Shown: one piece after another, positions 18,142-29,200 of the stretch
Numbering within the stretch: the first letter of the stretch is position 1
How the letters are laid out: the number at the start of each line of letters is the position of its first letter
NCBI GenBank assembly: GCA_035628135.1
Contig: DASPKM010000010.1
Coordinates: forward strand, 1,116,001-1,180,000
Direction: 5' to 3'
Origin: DASPKM01 sp035628135
Lineage (GTDB): Bacteria > Bacteroidota > Bacteroidia > Chitinophagales > Chitinophagaceae
Length of the DNA stretch: 64,000 bases
Program-made: the position numbers and the translations under genes
The notes under the pieces: model-generated
Told to the model about the DNA's origin: nothing
The model's input: the letters and a program-made list of their open reading frames with translations, nothing else
Database searches by the model: none

Positions 18142-19527
18142 TTATTGTTTGGTCAGTTTCTCAATTGCATTTACCGTTATTCCTTTCAATTGCAGCAGGT
18201 AATTGCCAGGGGCCAGGTGCACTGCATTCAGCGTTATTTCCTGCAAACCTTCCTGGTAATGTGCCTGCGACTGGCTCAGGATGCGGCCTTGCATATCCAA
18301 GAGCGCGACGCTGATCTTTTGCGGCTGGCTCACACTTACGAAGGCGGTAATATTATTGCGCACCGGGTTGGGTGAAATGACAATGGAAGCATTTTGTTTT
18401 CCATTGAATACCCGGCGTATTTCAAAGTATTGCGTTTTGCCATCCCTGTCTGTTTGCACGATCCTGTAAAAGCTCATATCGTTTAGGGGAGCGGCGTCTA
18501 CCAGTTGATATTTCTTATCACCAGACGAATAACCGGCGGCAGGCACGCGTGCTATTTCGGTAAATTTCATGTCTTTGCCGGCGCGCTCCACTGCAAAGGA
18601 GCTGCTATTGTTCTCGGAGGCCGTTGTCCAATCCAGCTTCACCTTGCCACTGCTTAGCCTTGCGGTAAAATCCTTCAGCGAAACGGGCAGTACAATGTTT
18701 TGGGAATACTGTATAAACCAATCGTACATGTTCTTATCGCCACTTTCAGGTGTGTTATACCCCGGCTCGTAGGGTATCCAGAAAATATCGTGCGGGTCTG
18801 GCGACCACGTGGTGGGCGTAAGTGTATATGCCGCGAGTACCGGAGGATTGGGATTTTGCAGGTTGATATTGGCTACAGAGCCTGTGGTGGCTGCAGGATG
18901 GCAGGTGACATCGTTGGGGTTGTGCAGGCCCCATACGCGAATTTGCTCGAGCACGGCGTGCGTACCACCCTGCCAGCTAAGGCCGGTGCAGGGAGCAAGC
19001 GGCGCTATGGCTGCAATTTTTTTTGCAAAGTTGAGGTCGGCGTTTACATACTCATAGCACAGGCTCGCGCCTTTGCTGATGCCCGTCATGTAAATACGGT
19101 TGCGGTCGACCCGGTAATTGGCGATTGCATAATTGATCATCGCATCAACATCCCAGGCGCCACATCCTCCACCGATATAGTTAGGCGTTAACACGATGAA
19201 CGAATACTGCACACCGTTATGCGTTACAGACGCCGGGAATACGCCGGACTGTATCTTTTGCGGAATGCCTTTTACGATGATTTCAGTTACGCCGTAATCA
19301 AACAGTCCTTTCCAGTAAAGGATCAATGGATATTTCTTGTTGGCATTTGCAGGCAAATCGTATCCTGCTGGCAGGTGCTCAAGATAGTTGTTGATCTGTG
19401 CTGAAATGTTTACGCCTGTTACGTGGCGTTGATTGACGAGTGTTTGTGCTTGCGTAGTGGCGGTGCATAAAACGATCAGTAAGCATAAGGGCATGATCCT
19501 GCACTGCACGATAGGGCGCTTTCTCAT
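18142..19527 (-). CDS. T9SS-exported alpha/beta-hydrolase (esterase-like), copy 2
   Basis: 461 aa, same architecture as the 498-aa neighbour: signal peptide (MPLCLLIVLCTATTQAQ), hydrolase domain ~30-275, FN3-like domain ~285-370 (LDWTTASENNSSSFAVERAG) and T9SS sorting domain (VALLDMQGRILSQSQ, HLAPGNYLLQLKG). Oxyanion strand is LILYWKGLF, replacing the usual HG, and the nucleophile elbow is GISKGASL (G-x-S-x-G retained). Candidate His in DPHDIFW. The loss of the HG in the oxyanion strand suggests the two copies differ in substrate or that this one is less active. Short sequence identity outside motifs shows an old duplication. Confidence 0.83.
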   Translation of the reverse strand: MRKRPIVQCRIMPLCLLIVLCTATTQAQTLVNQRHVTGVNISAQINNYLEHLPAGYDLPANANKKYPLILYWKGLFDYGVTEIIVKGIPQKIQSGVFPASVTHNGVQYSFIVLTPNYIGGGCGAWDVDAMINYAIANYRVDRNRIYMTGISKGASLCYEYVNADLNFAKKIAAIAPLAPCTGLSWQGGTHAVLEQIRVWGLHNPNDVTCHPAATTGSVANINLQNPNPPVLAAYTLTPTTWSPDPHDIFWIPYEPGYNTPESGDKNMYDWFIQYSQNIVLPVSLKDFTARLSSGKVKLDWTTASENNSSSFAVERAGKDMKFTEIARVPAAGYSSGDKKYQLVDAAPLNDMSFYRIVQTDRDGKTQYFEIRRVFNGKQNASIVISPNPVRNNITAFVSVSQPQKISVALLDMQGRILSQSQAHYQEGLQEITLNAVHLAPGNYLLQLKGITVNAIEKLTKQ

Positions 19528-19742
19528 AGTTCACAATTTGTATGGTTATAGTTAACCGGGAACGGGAAAGAAATGCTTTCAGGCGGGAGGACTTGATCAA
19601 CGGGTAATCACAGAGCGGATGAGATCGTTTTATGCGGAATAAATGTACGGTTATTCTCTATTACGATTATCGCGAAATTCCGGTTAAGTCCACAATCTTT
19701 TCACACGCTTAACGGGCCAATAACCCCGGATGGGCCTGCCTT

Positions 19743-20234
19743 CTAAGCCTCGTTCTTTGGATAGTCGAAAAACAGGAATTGCTTGGGTGCGGTTTCAAAC
19801 GATTGCCAATTGCCGTTATAGCTTATGGCAAACAATCCACAGGTGGGTACGTTGTCGATCTTTACATCGGTCAGGGAGTTCACAAAATCCGTAATACCAG
19901 GGTTATGCGCAAAAACGGCTATGCTGTTGACGGACTCGGGCACCTGGCTAATAACTTCATAAAACACGTTTTCAGGCGCCAGGTAAAGTTCATCCTTCAA
20001 TTGAATGTCGTCCTTATCCAGTCCATAGGCCTTTGCAAATACGGCCGCTGTTTTCCGGGCCCGTTTGGCCGGACTGGTGATGAAGGCTTGTATGTCCGGC
20101 TGCTTTTTCAACAGCCGCTCGGCCATCATGGGCGCATCGTGCTTGCCGCGCTCATTCAGTGGGCGGTCGAAATCGGAAACCGTGTGGTCGTCCCAGCTGC
20201 TTTTGGCGTGACGGATAAGTATGATAGTTTTCAT
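19743..20234 (-). CDS. sixA: Histidine phosphatase, SixA type
   Basis: 163 aa. N-terminal LIRHAKSSWDD carries the catalytic R8-H9 of the phosphoglycerate-mutase-like superfamily in the exact form of SixA-like phosphatases; later elements FDRPLNERGKHDAP, ITSPAKRARKTA (second Arg) and VFAHNPGITDF (second catalytic His) complete the site. SixA of E. coli dephosphorylates phosphohistidine in HPt domains/phosphotransferase NPr; the family also contains small-molecule phosphatases, so the symbol is by resemblance. Cytoplasmic. The T-run of the upstream terminator abuts the start codon, leaving no room for a Shine-Dalgarno sequence. Confidence 0.82.
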   Translation of the reverse strand: MKTIILIRHAKSSWDDHTVSDFDRPLNERGKHDAPMMAERLLKKQPDIQAFITSPAKRARKTAAVFAKAYGLDKDDIQLKDELYLAPENVFYEVISQVPESVNSIAVFAHNPGITDFVNSLTDVKIDNVPTCGLFAISYNGNWQSFETAPKQFLFFDYPKNEA

Positions 20235-20261
20235 AAAAAAAGAGATGGAAAGAATTCCATC
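20235..20261 (-). terminator. Terminator downstream of purF, abutting the sixA start
   Basis: On the minus strand GATGGAA (20261-20255), loop TTCT, TTCCATC (20250-20244), then TCTC-free run of seven T ending at the sixA ATG (20234). Either ends purF transcripts or acts as an attenuator for sixA. Confidence 0.55.
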
Positions 20262-20414
20262 CCCCAGTTTAAAACTTTGAAAAACTTGAAATTTGAACAG
20301 GCCTGTTCTTAATTCGGTTTCCCATAGGAAGCATAAAACGGTCGGCGCGAATTATTAACAAAAATTTTGCCAGAACCGTATTTTCCGCAAAGTATTTCTT
20401 GATCAAGGTCAAGA

Positions 20415-22262
20415 TTAATAACCCCTGACGTTCTTTCCTTCGATATAGTTGATGAAAGCTTTGTTCACAACTCGGTTACCCCCCGCCGTTGGATAGTTGC
20501 CGGTAAAGTACCAGTCGCCGGTATTGGTGGGACAGGCCTTGTGCAGTGATTCGATGGTTTGAAAGATCACCTGTACGGGTATGCCCAAGTCGGGCGGGGT
20601 GATCAATTGCGCTATCTTATCCGATAGCTCTTCGGTTGAAAAAGCTTTGTAAATGTTCCTGACCACGTTTTCGGTGTGCAATTGCCCGGTGCGTTGCAGT
20701 TCCTTGCAATGCTGGTACAGCTCGTCTATCAGGCATTGCTTGTTCTTTTCCTGCAGCAGGGCAATGGCTGCCTTAAAGGCAATGAAATCACCAAGCTTGC
20801 TCATGTCGATACCATAACAATCCGGGTACCGGATCTGTGGGGCCGATGATACGATGATGATCTTTTTAGGTTTAAGCCGCGACAGCATGCGCACGATGCT
20901 TTCCTTTAGGGTGGTGCCGCGTACGATTGAGTCGTCTATCACCACCAGGGTATCCTCGTCCTTCCGGACCGTGCCGTAGGTGATATCGTATACGTGCTGC
21001 ACCATTTCGGCCCGGTTGGAGTCCTCGGTAATAAAGGTGCGCATCTTTACGTCCTTGATGGCCACCTTCTCTATGCGGATGCGGCGGTTGATCATTTCAG
21101 ACAGCTTGTCTTCTGAAATATCGCTGCCCCAGGACAGGATCTTCTGGATCTTGATCTTATTCAGGTAGTCTTCCATTCCCTTTAACAAGCCGTAAAATGC
21201 TACTTCAGCCGTGTTGGGGATAAAGGAGAAGATGGTATTCTTGAGGTCGTAGTCGATGGCATTTAATATCTGCTCGCTCAGGTTATAACCCAGCGCGCTG
21301 CGCTCACGATAGATCTTTTCATCGCTGCCGCGGGAGAAATAGATGCGCTCGAAGCTGCAGGCCAGCCTTTCCTTGGGCGGCAGCAGTTGTTCAACGAATA
21401 CGCTGCCATCGGCCCTTGCAATGAGGCTGTGGCCGGGCATCAGTTCCTGCACTTCGTTCTCGCCCACGTTGAATACGGTGCGGATGGCTGCTCTTTCGGA
21501 TGCGGCCACTATCACTTCATCGCTTATATAATAATACGCGGGGCGAATGCCGTGCACATCGCGAAAAACAAATCCGTCACCATTGCCTATGAGTCCACCT
21601 ACTGTAAACCCTCCGTCGAATAGCTTTACCGATTTGCGCAGCAGGCCGGTCAGGTCAAGGTCCCCGGGCGCATCTTCATCGGCCTTGATCAAAAAATGAT
21701 GGATCGTTTCCATCATGGCGGCCAGGTCGCTTTGCTTTTGAAATTCGCCGGGCTCTATATTCACCAGGCCGAACAGCTCATCGGTATTTACCAGGTTAAA
21801 ATTGCCGGCCAGTGCCAGGTTGCGGGCGGGGACCGTATTGCGCTTGATGAATGGATGGCAGAACTCCACGTTGTTCTTACCCTGGGTGCCGTAGCGCAGG
21901 TGGCCCAGCAATAGTTCGCCGAGCGAAGAGATATGCCCCTTCATGAGCCCCGGGTGCTTCGCTATATCGGGCTGGTACTGCTCTAGTTCCTTTACTTCTT
22001 TGCCGATCTGGGAAAATATGTCAGCTATGGGTTGGGGTGCGCTGCTGCGGACGCGGTACAGGAAGGGATGGCCGGGCTCAACGTTCAGTTTCACGGTGGC
22101 CACGCCTGCTCCGTCTTGTCCACGGTTATGCTGTTTTTCCATGAGGAGGTACAGCTTGTTAAGTCCGTACATTACCGTACCATATTGTTGCAGGTAGTAC
22201 GAAAAGGGCTTCCTCAACCTTATAAATGCCAATCCGCATTCATGTTTGATCTCGTCGCTCAT
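20415..22262 (-). CDS. purF: Amidophosphoribosyltransferase, long Bacteroidota form
   Basis: 615 aa; first committed step of purine synthesis, PRPP + glutamine to phosphoribosylamine. N-terminal Ntn glutaminase domain (~1-290): the catalytic Cys is C9 in KHECGLAF, so an 8-residue stretch would have to be removed; QHNRGQDGAG and LLGHLRYGTQG are family motifs. The C-terminal phosphoribosyltransferase domain carries the PRPP loop VVIDDSIVRGTT. It is 100+ residues longer than typical bacterial PurF (~470-505), with insertions and a C-terminal tail, as in related Bacteroidota. A -7-like box TAGCTTTG lies at 22273-22280 on the minus strand, only ~10 bp before the ATG, hinting at a very short leader. 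Confidence 0.9.
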   Translation of the reverse strand: MSDEIKHECGLAFIRLRKPFSYYLQQYGTVMYGLNKLYLLMEKQHNRGQDGAGVATVKLNVEPGHPFLYRVRSSAPQPIADIFSQIGKEVKELEQYQPDIAKHPGLMKGHISSLGELLLGHLRYGTQGKNNVEFCHPFIKRNTVPARNLALAGNFNLVNTDELFGLVNIEPGEFQKQSDLAAMMETIHHFLIKADEDAPGDLDLTGLLRKSVKLFDGGFTVGGLIGNGDGFVFRDVHGIRPAYYYISDEVIVAASERAAIRTVFNVGENEVQELMPGHSLIARADGSVFVEQLLPPKERLACSFERIYFSRGSDEKIYRERSALGYNLSEQILNAIDYDLKNTIFSFIPNTAEVAFYGLLKGMEDYLNKIKIQKILSWGSDISEDKLSEMINRRIRIEKVAIKDVKMRTFITEDSNRAEMVQHVYDITYGTVRKDEDTLVVIDDSIVRGTTLKESIVRMLSRLKPKKIIIVSSAPQIRYPDCYGIDMSKLGDFIAFKAAIALLQEKNKQCLIDELYQHCKELQRTGQLHTENVVRNIYKAFSTEELSDKIAQLITPPDLGIPVQVIFQTIESLHKACPTNTGDWYFTGNYPTAGGNRVVNKAFINYIEGKNVRGY

Positions 22263-22616
22263 ACGGAGGGCGCAAAGCTACGGAAAAATCAGCAGGAGCG
22301 ATGTAATGAGCTGTTAAGTGATAATGCTGGCAGGAAGATGCTTGAAAAGAAGGAATAAAAAAAACCCGGCGTTTTCATAGGTACACCGGGGGTCATTTTT
22401 CATAGGTCCGATTTCGATTTCTTGATTAGGACGGTAACGTTTTCAATGGAACCTGGATTTTGGGTTTTTCTGGATAATTGGACTTGGTTTTTTCTAGGAT
22501 GCTTGGTAGTACAAATATGTTCACAATTATTGCTGGTTGCAAGCTTTTTTAGAGCTTACTTAACGTTTTACACAATTGACCCAATTAATGCTAAAGGTTT
22601 CCTCTTAGCATGAGGG
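22263..22616. other. Non-coding interval between purF and the response regulator
   Basis: Holds the purF promoter region and, at 22357-22390, the terminator of the regulator operon. Between 22391 and 22616 I see no credible gene; reading frames are short and of poor composition. Confidence 0.5.
22357..22390 (-). terminator. Terminator of the sensor kinase/response regulator unit
   Basis: On the minus strand CCCGGTGT (22390-22383) pairs with ACGCCGGG (22372-22365), one G-T pair, 10-nt loop, followed by eight T (22364-22357). It is 227 bp beyond the regulator stop, so the transcript has a long 3' tail. Confidence 0.7.
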
Positions 22617-23258
22617 CTAGGGCAAATCAACCGCATACGTATTGATGTAATTTACCAGCGCCGCGGAATTTTTAAGGTTGAGCTTTTTGAGAATATTGTG
22701 CCTATGAACCTCCACCGTTTTCAGCGATATGTTCAACTGCACCGATATTTCCTTTGAAGAAAAACCTTCTTTGATCAGCTTTACTATTTGCAATTCCCTT
22801 TCCGAGAGCGCATTGATCCCCTGCGATGGACCATCGTCCATAATTTGTTCCGAAAGGATGTTCTTCACCTCATCGCAGATATAACGATTGCCCTTATGCA
22901 CCTCCAATATTGCTTTGAACATTTCTTCGCGCGACGAATTCTTGGTCACATAGCCTTTGGCTCCTATCTGCAACATTTTTTTTGCATAGGCAGGTTGCGA
23001 GTGCATCGACACTCCTATGACACGCGAACCGGGAGACACCTTGCGTATCTGCTTGGTGGCCTCGAGTCCCGAAACGGGAGTCATGTTAATGTCCATAAGC
23101 ACTATCTGCGGACGTTTGTTCCTGGCTTGCTCAATCGCTTCTTCGCCATTGCTGCATTCAGCAACAACCTTAAACCGTTGATCGTTATTAAGAATAAAGC
23201 TCCAGGTGTCGCGAATAAGCTTGTGATCGTCTGCAATCAGGATCGAAATCGGTTCCAT
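22617..23258 (-). CDS. NarL/LuxR-family response regulator
   Basis: 213 aa. Receiver domain ~1-120 with acidic pocket D10, D11, phosphoacceptor D56 (IVLMDINM) and K106 (GYVTKNSS). C-terminal LuxR-type helix-turn-helix ~145-205: ALSERELQIVKLIKEGFSSKEISVQLNISLKTVEVHRHNI in pieces is the full GerE signature. Acts as a transcription factor after phosphorylation by the partner kinase, whose gene ends 19 bp upstream on the same strand; HisKA_3 kinases and NarL regulators are the standard pairing. No target promoter is evident from the sequence. Confidence 0.93.
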   Translation of the reverse strand: MEPISILIADDHKLIRDTWSFILNNDQRFKVVAECSNGEEAIEQARNKRPQIVLMDINMTPVSGLEATKQIRKVSPGSRVIGVSMHSQPAYAKKMLQIGAKGYVTKNSSREEMFKAILEVHKGNRYICDEVKNILSEQIMDDGPSQGINALSERELQIVKLIKEGFSSKEISVQLNISLKTVEVHRHNILKKLNLKNSAALVNYINTYAVDLP

Positions 23259-23277
23259 TTAGTGGTTTTTTTAAAGT

Positions 23278-26200
23278 TTAATATTTAACTGGTATAGTCA
23301 CCTTCACTTTGCACCCATTACCCGGGGCTGTTATTATTTCAACACTGCCATTAAATAATTCCGCTCTGCTGATAATATTATTGAGGCCTACGCCTTTTTT
23401 TGTCTTCGTTGAGTCAAATCCTTTCCCATCGTCCGTTATCTCCAGTGTCAGCCAGCCCCTGGCTGCTTTTAAGGTGATCTTTACATTGCGCGCTTTTGCG
23501 TGTTTTACAATGTTGTTGGTTTGTTCCTGTATAATGCGGAAGAGCATCAGCTTTTGGTTATCGGCCAATTGCTTCTCCTTGATATTTCTATGCGTGAATT
23601 CGATGTTGAACGTCTGCATGTTGGTGAAAGCTTCGCACAGGTCCTTGATCGATTCTATCAGTCCCAAATCGCCCAGGGTAGGCGGCACCAACGACCGCGA
23701 GAGCTTGCGGATCTCGTTGATGGCTTCCATAATGCTTTTTGAACTGACGCCGATCATTTCTGCCGTGGAACCTTCTGCGGAATGCTGAGCCAGGTCCAGA
23801 TAGAGCTTGGTAGTGGAAAGTATCTGGTTGATATTATCGTGCAGTTCTTTTCCTATTTCTTTCCGCTCTTTTTCTTGTCCGTCGATAGTGGCCTGGGTAA
23901 GCATTTTCTGTTTGCCGATCTCCTGTTCAATCAGGCGTTGCTCCAATTCCTTGCGCGAAGTTATGTCCTGCATGGAACCGATCATGCGCTTGGGCCTGCC
24001 TTCGTTGTCGGCAATCAAAAAGGCTTTATCCACCACGTACGCATAGGTTCCATCTGCTTTGCGGTAACGGTATTCATCTTCCCAACGCGTTTTGGTTTTC
24101 CTGCGCAGGAAGTTTTGTAATGAAGCTTTAATGCGCTTGAGGTCCTGAGGGTGTATGCGCTGGTGCGATTGTTCCAGCGATCCGCTGGCGCTGGAAGGAT
24201 CGTAGCCGAACAAAATATAATATCCCTCGGCCCAATACATTTTATTGGTCACCAAGTCAAGGTCCCAGATGGCTTCGTTGGTTGCCTTTGTTACAAAATG
24301 ATAACGCTGGTTGGTTACGCGGATGTGTTCTTCGGCCTGTTTGTTTTCGATGATCACGCGCAGGATATCTGCAGCGCGGTCAATGGCCTTGCGCTCATAT
24401 TCAAGCGGTTCCTTGGGCTCATTGTAATAAATGGCGAAGCTTGCCAGCACTTCGTCGTGTGCGTTGATGATGGGAATTGACCAGCATGCACGCAGGTTGA
24501 ATTGTAACGCTGTCTTTTTCCCGTGTTCCCACAGCGGGTCGGTTGCGATATCGGAAACGTACACAGGTTTTTTCAGGAACATGGCAGTGCCGCACGATCC
24601 CATGTTGGGCCCGATGGGCAGTCCGTCCACTTCCTTATTGTATTCAGGAGGAATACTGGGGGCTGCCAATGGCTTGATGGTTTGATTTTCCTGCAGCATC
24701 ACGGAGCAGATCATGCCCTGGTAGATATATTCCAGTCCTTTCAAAAATGCACTGACGGTACTTGCCAGCGAGCTTTGCGGCATGGCGTTCATCTCCAGCA
24801 CTTTCTTTTCCAGCGAAAGTGTCATCTCCTGGCGTTTCCGCGCAGTAATATCCCTGAAATAAATGGTCAAACCATCGCCAACGGGATATGCATCTATTTC
24901 AAACCAGGTTTGCATGGCCTCGAAATATTTTTCGAAATGCAAGGCCTTTTGGTCTCGCAGTGCTTTTTTATAATAATGAACAAAGGATGCCGGGTCCATC
25001 TTCACGATATTGCCGAGCACTTTCAGGTCCTTGCCCGTGCCCGCCACTTCTTTGCGGTCGACGCGTAATAATTTTTCAGCGGCCTTGTTCATGTACTGTA
25101 CCACCAGGTCCTTGTCCAGTATGAACATACCGTCGCTGATGGTTTCCATGATGTTTGTTAATTGCTCGGCTGTTTCCTTGATCTTTTGTTCCGCGATTTT
25201 TTTAGAGGTGATGTTGGTGATGGTTGCGCAGACCGCATCCACTTCTCCCTTTGCACCGATGACAGGTTGCATTACCATGTTGAACCAAATGGGCTGTCCG
25301 CCGAAATCATATTGCACTTCGTATTCCAACGGATGGCCTTTGAGTGCATTTTCCACATGTTTCTTCAACACTACCTGTCGTTCCGGAGGTAATAACTGCA
25401 GCAGGTCCTCGCAGTCGTCAATATGCCCACCTTCGGTGTACAGGGCATACAATTCGGCGGCAATAGGATTGTAAGAAATGAGCTTGAGATTTTTATCAAC
25501 CAGGAAGAACGCGTCTCTTGTACTGGAGAATATCGCTTTCAGGTTTTGTTCGGAAGTGCGAAGTGCTTCTTCGGCCTTCATTTTATCCGTGATGTCGATG
25601 GCTACGCCGCCAATGCCGCGCTGTCCCGGCCCAATCAGCACAGGGAACTTATATACCAGGAACATCACGGGTGTTCCATCGCCGCGAATGCCTTTTTCCA
25701 CTGCTTCCAATGGGCCGTTTTGCTTCAACACCTGCAGGTTATTGGAATGATACAAATTGGCAAATTCCGCGGGATACAACTCGAACAAGGTTTTGCCGAT
25801 GGAGTTGAAGCCTTCCGGCAAAACGTGTGTAGCCAGGAATTTATTAAGGTAAACATACCTTCCTTCTTCGTCGCAGATCCAGGCCGCGGCGGGACTGTTG
25901 TCCATGAACGAACGGAAGCGTGTTTCACTGGCGATGAGTTGTTGCTCTATTTCTTTCTGTAAGGTGATATCCCTTGCTACGCAAAAAGCTATTCTTTCCT
26001 TTTCATACCAGTAAGCCGACCAGTCGAGTGTTACCAGGCTTCCATCCTTACGCTTGAAATGATTTTCAAAATTGGTAGACACCGATTCGCCGGCCTTCAT
26101 GCGGTCGATGAGGGCGGCGGTATTGATGATGTCTTCCGGCAGAATGAATTCGCGGATATTTCTTCCGATCACTTCGCGTGGGTGGTAGCCCCATATGCGC

Positions 26201-29200
26201 AGCGAAGCTGCGCTTACCTGCATAAAGCGTCCTTTATCGTCGAATGAACAGATCACGTCCTGCGAATAGTCCATGATCTTGTTCAGGTCTTCTATCGCTA
26301 TGTTCAATCTTTCGTTGGTGCGGGACAATTCATGCTCGGCCTTTTTACGCTCGATGGCGCCGGCCAGCGATGAACCGAACACTTTCAGGATATCTATTTC
26401 CCAATTTTGCCAAACGCGTTCATAATGGCATTCATCGAAACCTACAAATCCCCATAGCCTGCCCTGCATGAAGATGGGTAATATCAGCATTGACACGTTG
26501 TGCTGCGCCTGCCATCTTTTTTTCAGCTTTTCGTTTTCTACCTGGTTTACAAATGCCGTGAAGGGCTTGTTATCGCTCAGTTGCTGCAACACGTCCATGA
26601 AATCTGCAAAGGGCACGTTTACCGACGATGGCTTGTCTGCCTGCGGTATGATGTTTTCCGCGCACCATTCGTAGCGTTGGCTGGTAAACTGCCTGCCGTC
26701 CTCATCGGCGTGGTTGGCAAAAATGTACACGCGGTCGGCGCCCACAATTTTACCGATCAGCTCTATCGAATAGTTGATGGATGTGTCCAGCTCTTCTTCG
26801 ATGATGAGGTTATTGGTTGCCTCGGCAATGCCCGAAAGCACCGCTTCACGCTTTTTCAGTTGCAGCTCGGCTTCTTTCTGGCGTGTGATGTCGCGTATGA
26901 TCGTACTATGATAGGCGCGGCCTTCGGAGTCACGGAAAAGCACAGACGAAATTTCGCAAGGTATTTTCCTTCCGGATTTGTGCACCAGGGCCAGCTCGCC
27001 CTTGAAGCGCCCGTTTTCGTCCTTGGTTTCAACAATGCGGCTGAATTGGGGATCGTTGAAGTCGAAAATATCCCTGCGCTTTTGCTCCAGGATTTCTTCC
27101 CTGGTATAACCCAGCATCTGGCAAATGGCCGGATTGGCCGATTTTACCGCGCCGCCGGGTTGTGTAAGCAAAATGCCGTCCAGGCTATGTTCGAACAGTG
27201 AGCGGAACCGGCTTTCGCTGGTGCGCAGGGCCAATTGCGCCGAACGGATGTTGGTAACATCTTGTATGGTGATCTTCAATATCGATTTGCCTGACTCCGG
27301 CTCATGCACCATCCACCCGATGGATTGAATGATCTTTTCGCGCAGCTCGTCGGGCTCTATGCGGAACTCGTTTTCAAAAGATGTTCCGCTGTCGAAGGCG
27401 GCTTCTACATCATCGCGTACTTTTTTCCTGTCGGCGGGATGTATCATGCCCAGGAACGAGGGGAGGTCCGCCGGCATTTCTTCCTCGGGGATGGCCATTA
27501 CCTGCTGCATTTCTGCCGAGCAGTACAGCTTGCCGTGCGGTTCTACTTCCATGTATCCAAGGCCGGCAATTTGCTGCGCGGTGCGCAGGCGGCGTTCGCT
27601 TTCTATCAGCTCATCTTCGGCTTTTTTGCGCAGGCTGTCATCATGCAGGTACACTACAAACGAGCCCACCTGCGGGTTGTCGAGCAGGTTGTGCCCCCGC
27701 ACCATGCACCACAGCCATTCATTGTTGCTCTTCAACAGGCGAATGACCACGTATTCCGGGTTGCCTCCATCCAGCAGCTTGCCATGGAACCTGTCGAATG
27801 CAAGCGCGATGTCGTCCGGGTGAACGAAGGCGAAAATATTTTTGCCGATCACGTCCTCGGATTCGTAACCGAGAATATTTTTTAAGGATGGGGCGCTGAA
27901 AGTAATATTGCCCTCCCTGTTCGTAAGCAGGATGCCATCCAGAGAATTACCGATAAGGTTACGATAGAACAATTCGCTTTGCTGCAATTGCTCTTCGGCT
28001 TTTTTCAGTTCAGAAATATCGCTGCCGACTATCATTACAGATACGCTGTGTCCTTCTTCGTCGCTGATAAGCGATACGGTATTGAGCAGGTATTTCTTTT
28101 CGCCCTTGCGGTTGATGAAGGATACTTCGCCCTTCCATCTTCCTTTGCGGTCGAATTCTTCCAATACATCTTTAAACGTCAATGCGCCATAATCGAATTC
28201 TACTAGCCTCGTAAGCTTTTCGCCGATGGCCTGCGAAGGCGCAATGCCGAACAATTCTTCGGCTACCGAGTTCCAGGAAAGTACTTTGAATTCCAGGTCG
28301 GTTATTACAACGCCATCTGATACGTTTTCCAGGATGTTGGCCTGGTAACGCAATTGGTCTTCTTTCAGTTTTTGGTCGTGTATGTCTATCACCGATCCTA
28401 TGTAGCCGAGGAAAGTGCCATCGTCCAGCAGTCGGGGCACGCCGATATCGAGCACCCACCGGTAAGTATTGTCGGTTCTGCGTAGGCGGTAGACGAGGCG
28501 TACCGGTTCACGTTTCAGGAAGCATTCATCGAATTCCTGTGTACTCTTTTGCACATCCTCGGGATGCACCACGCTCGACCAGCCGCGTCCGAGCATTTCC
28601 TCCGCGGTGTGCCCTGTAAAGCGCTGCCAGGGTTTGTTTACATAGTTTGTCCTGTTGTCGGTATCGCACATCCACATCATTACCGGGGCGGAGTCGGCCA
28701 CCAGGCGGAAGCGTTCTTCGCTTTCCTTGATGCGGAGTTCGGCTTCTTTGCGCTCGGTAATGTCTGTGCCGCCGATGATGTATCCTGAGGGATTGCCTGC
28801 ATCATCGCGCTGCGTTGCAAAGTTCATCAGCAGGGTGATGTGCTTGCCATCGGTTGGCCGCGTAAAATACATTTCGCCGCGCCATTCGCCGGTTTCCAGG
28901 AGTATGCGGCGCACTTCCTCGCGGCTGGAGTCCTGGTAATGCAATACCATGAAGTCGCGGATGTTCTTGCCGATCACTTGTTCCGCGGTAATCCCGTATA
29001 CTTTTTCGGCAGCTTTGTTCCAGGTGACCACCCTAAATTCCAGGTCGGCCGAGGTCAGCACGTCGGTGGTATTTTCTACCAGTTTTGCCAGGTAAGTTAC
29101 TTTTTCAAGTGCCAGTTTGGTGTCTGTAATATCTTTATTGATGGCTACAAAGCCGGTGGGTTTTCCGTTGGTATCTTTTATAACGGAAATGGTGGAAAGG

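Noticed and set aside
22422..22613. 63-codon hydrophobic plus-strand frame between purF and the response regulator
   Set aside because: No ribosome-binding site or promoter, odd composition, and it would run into the regulator gene's 3' end; a gene is not supported.
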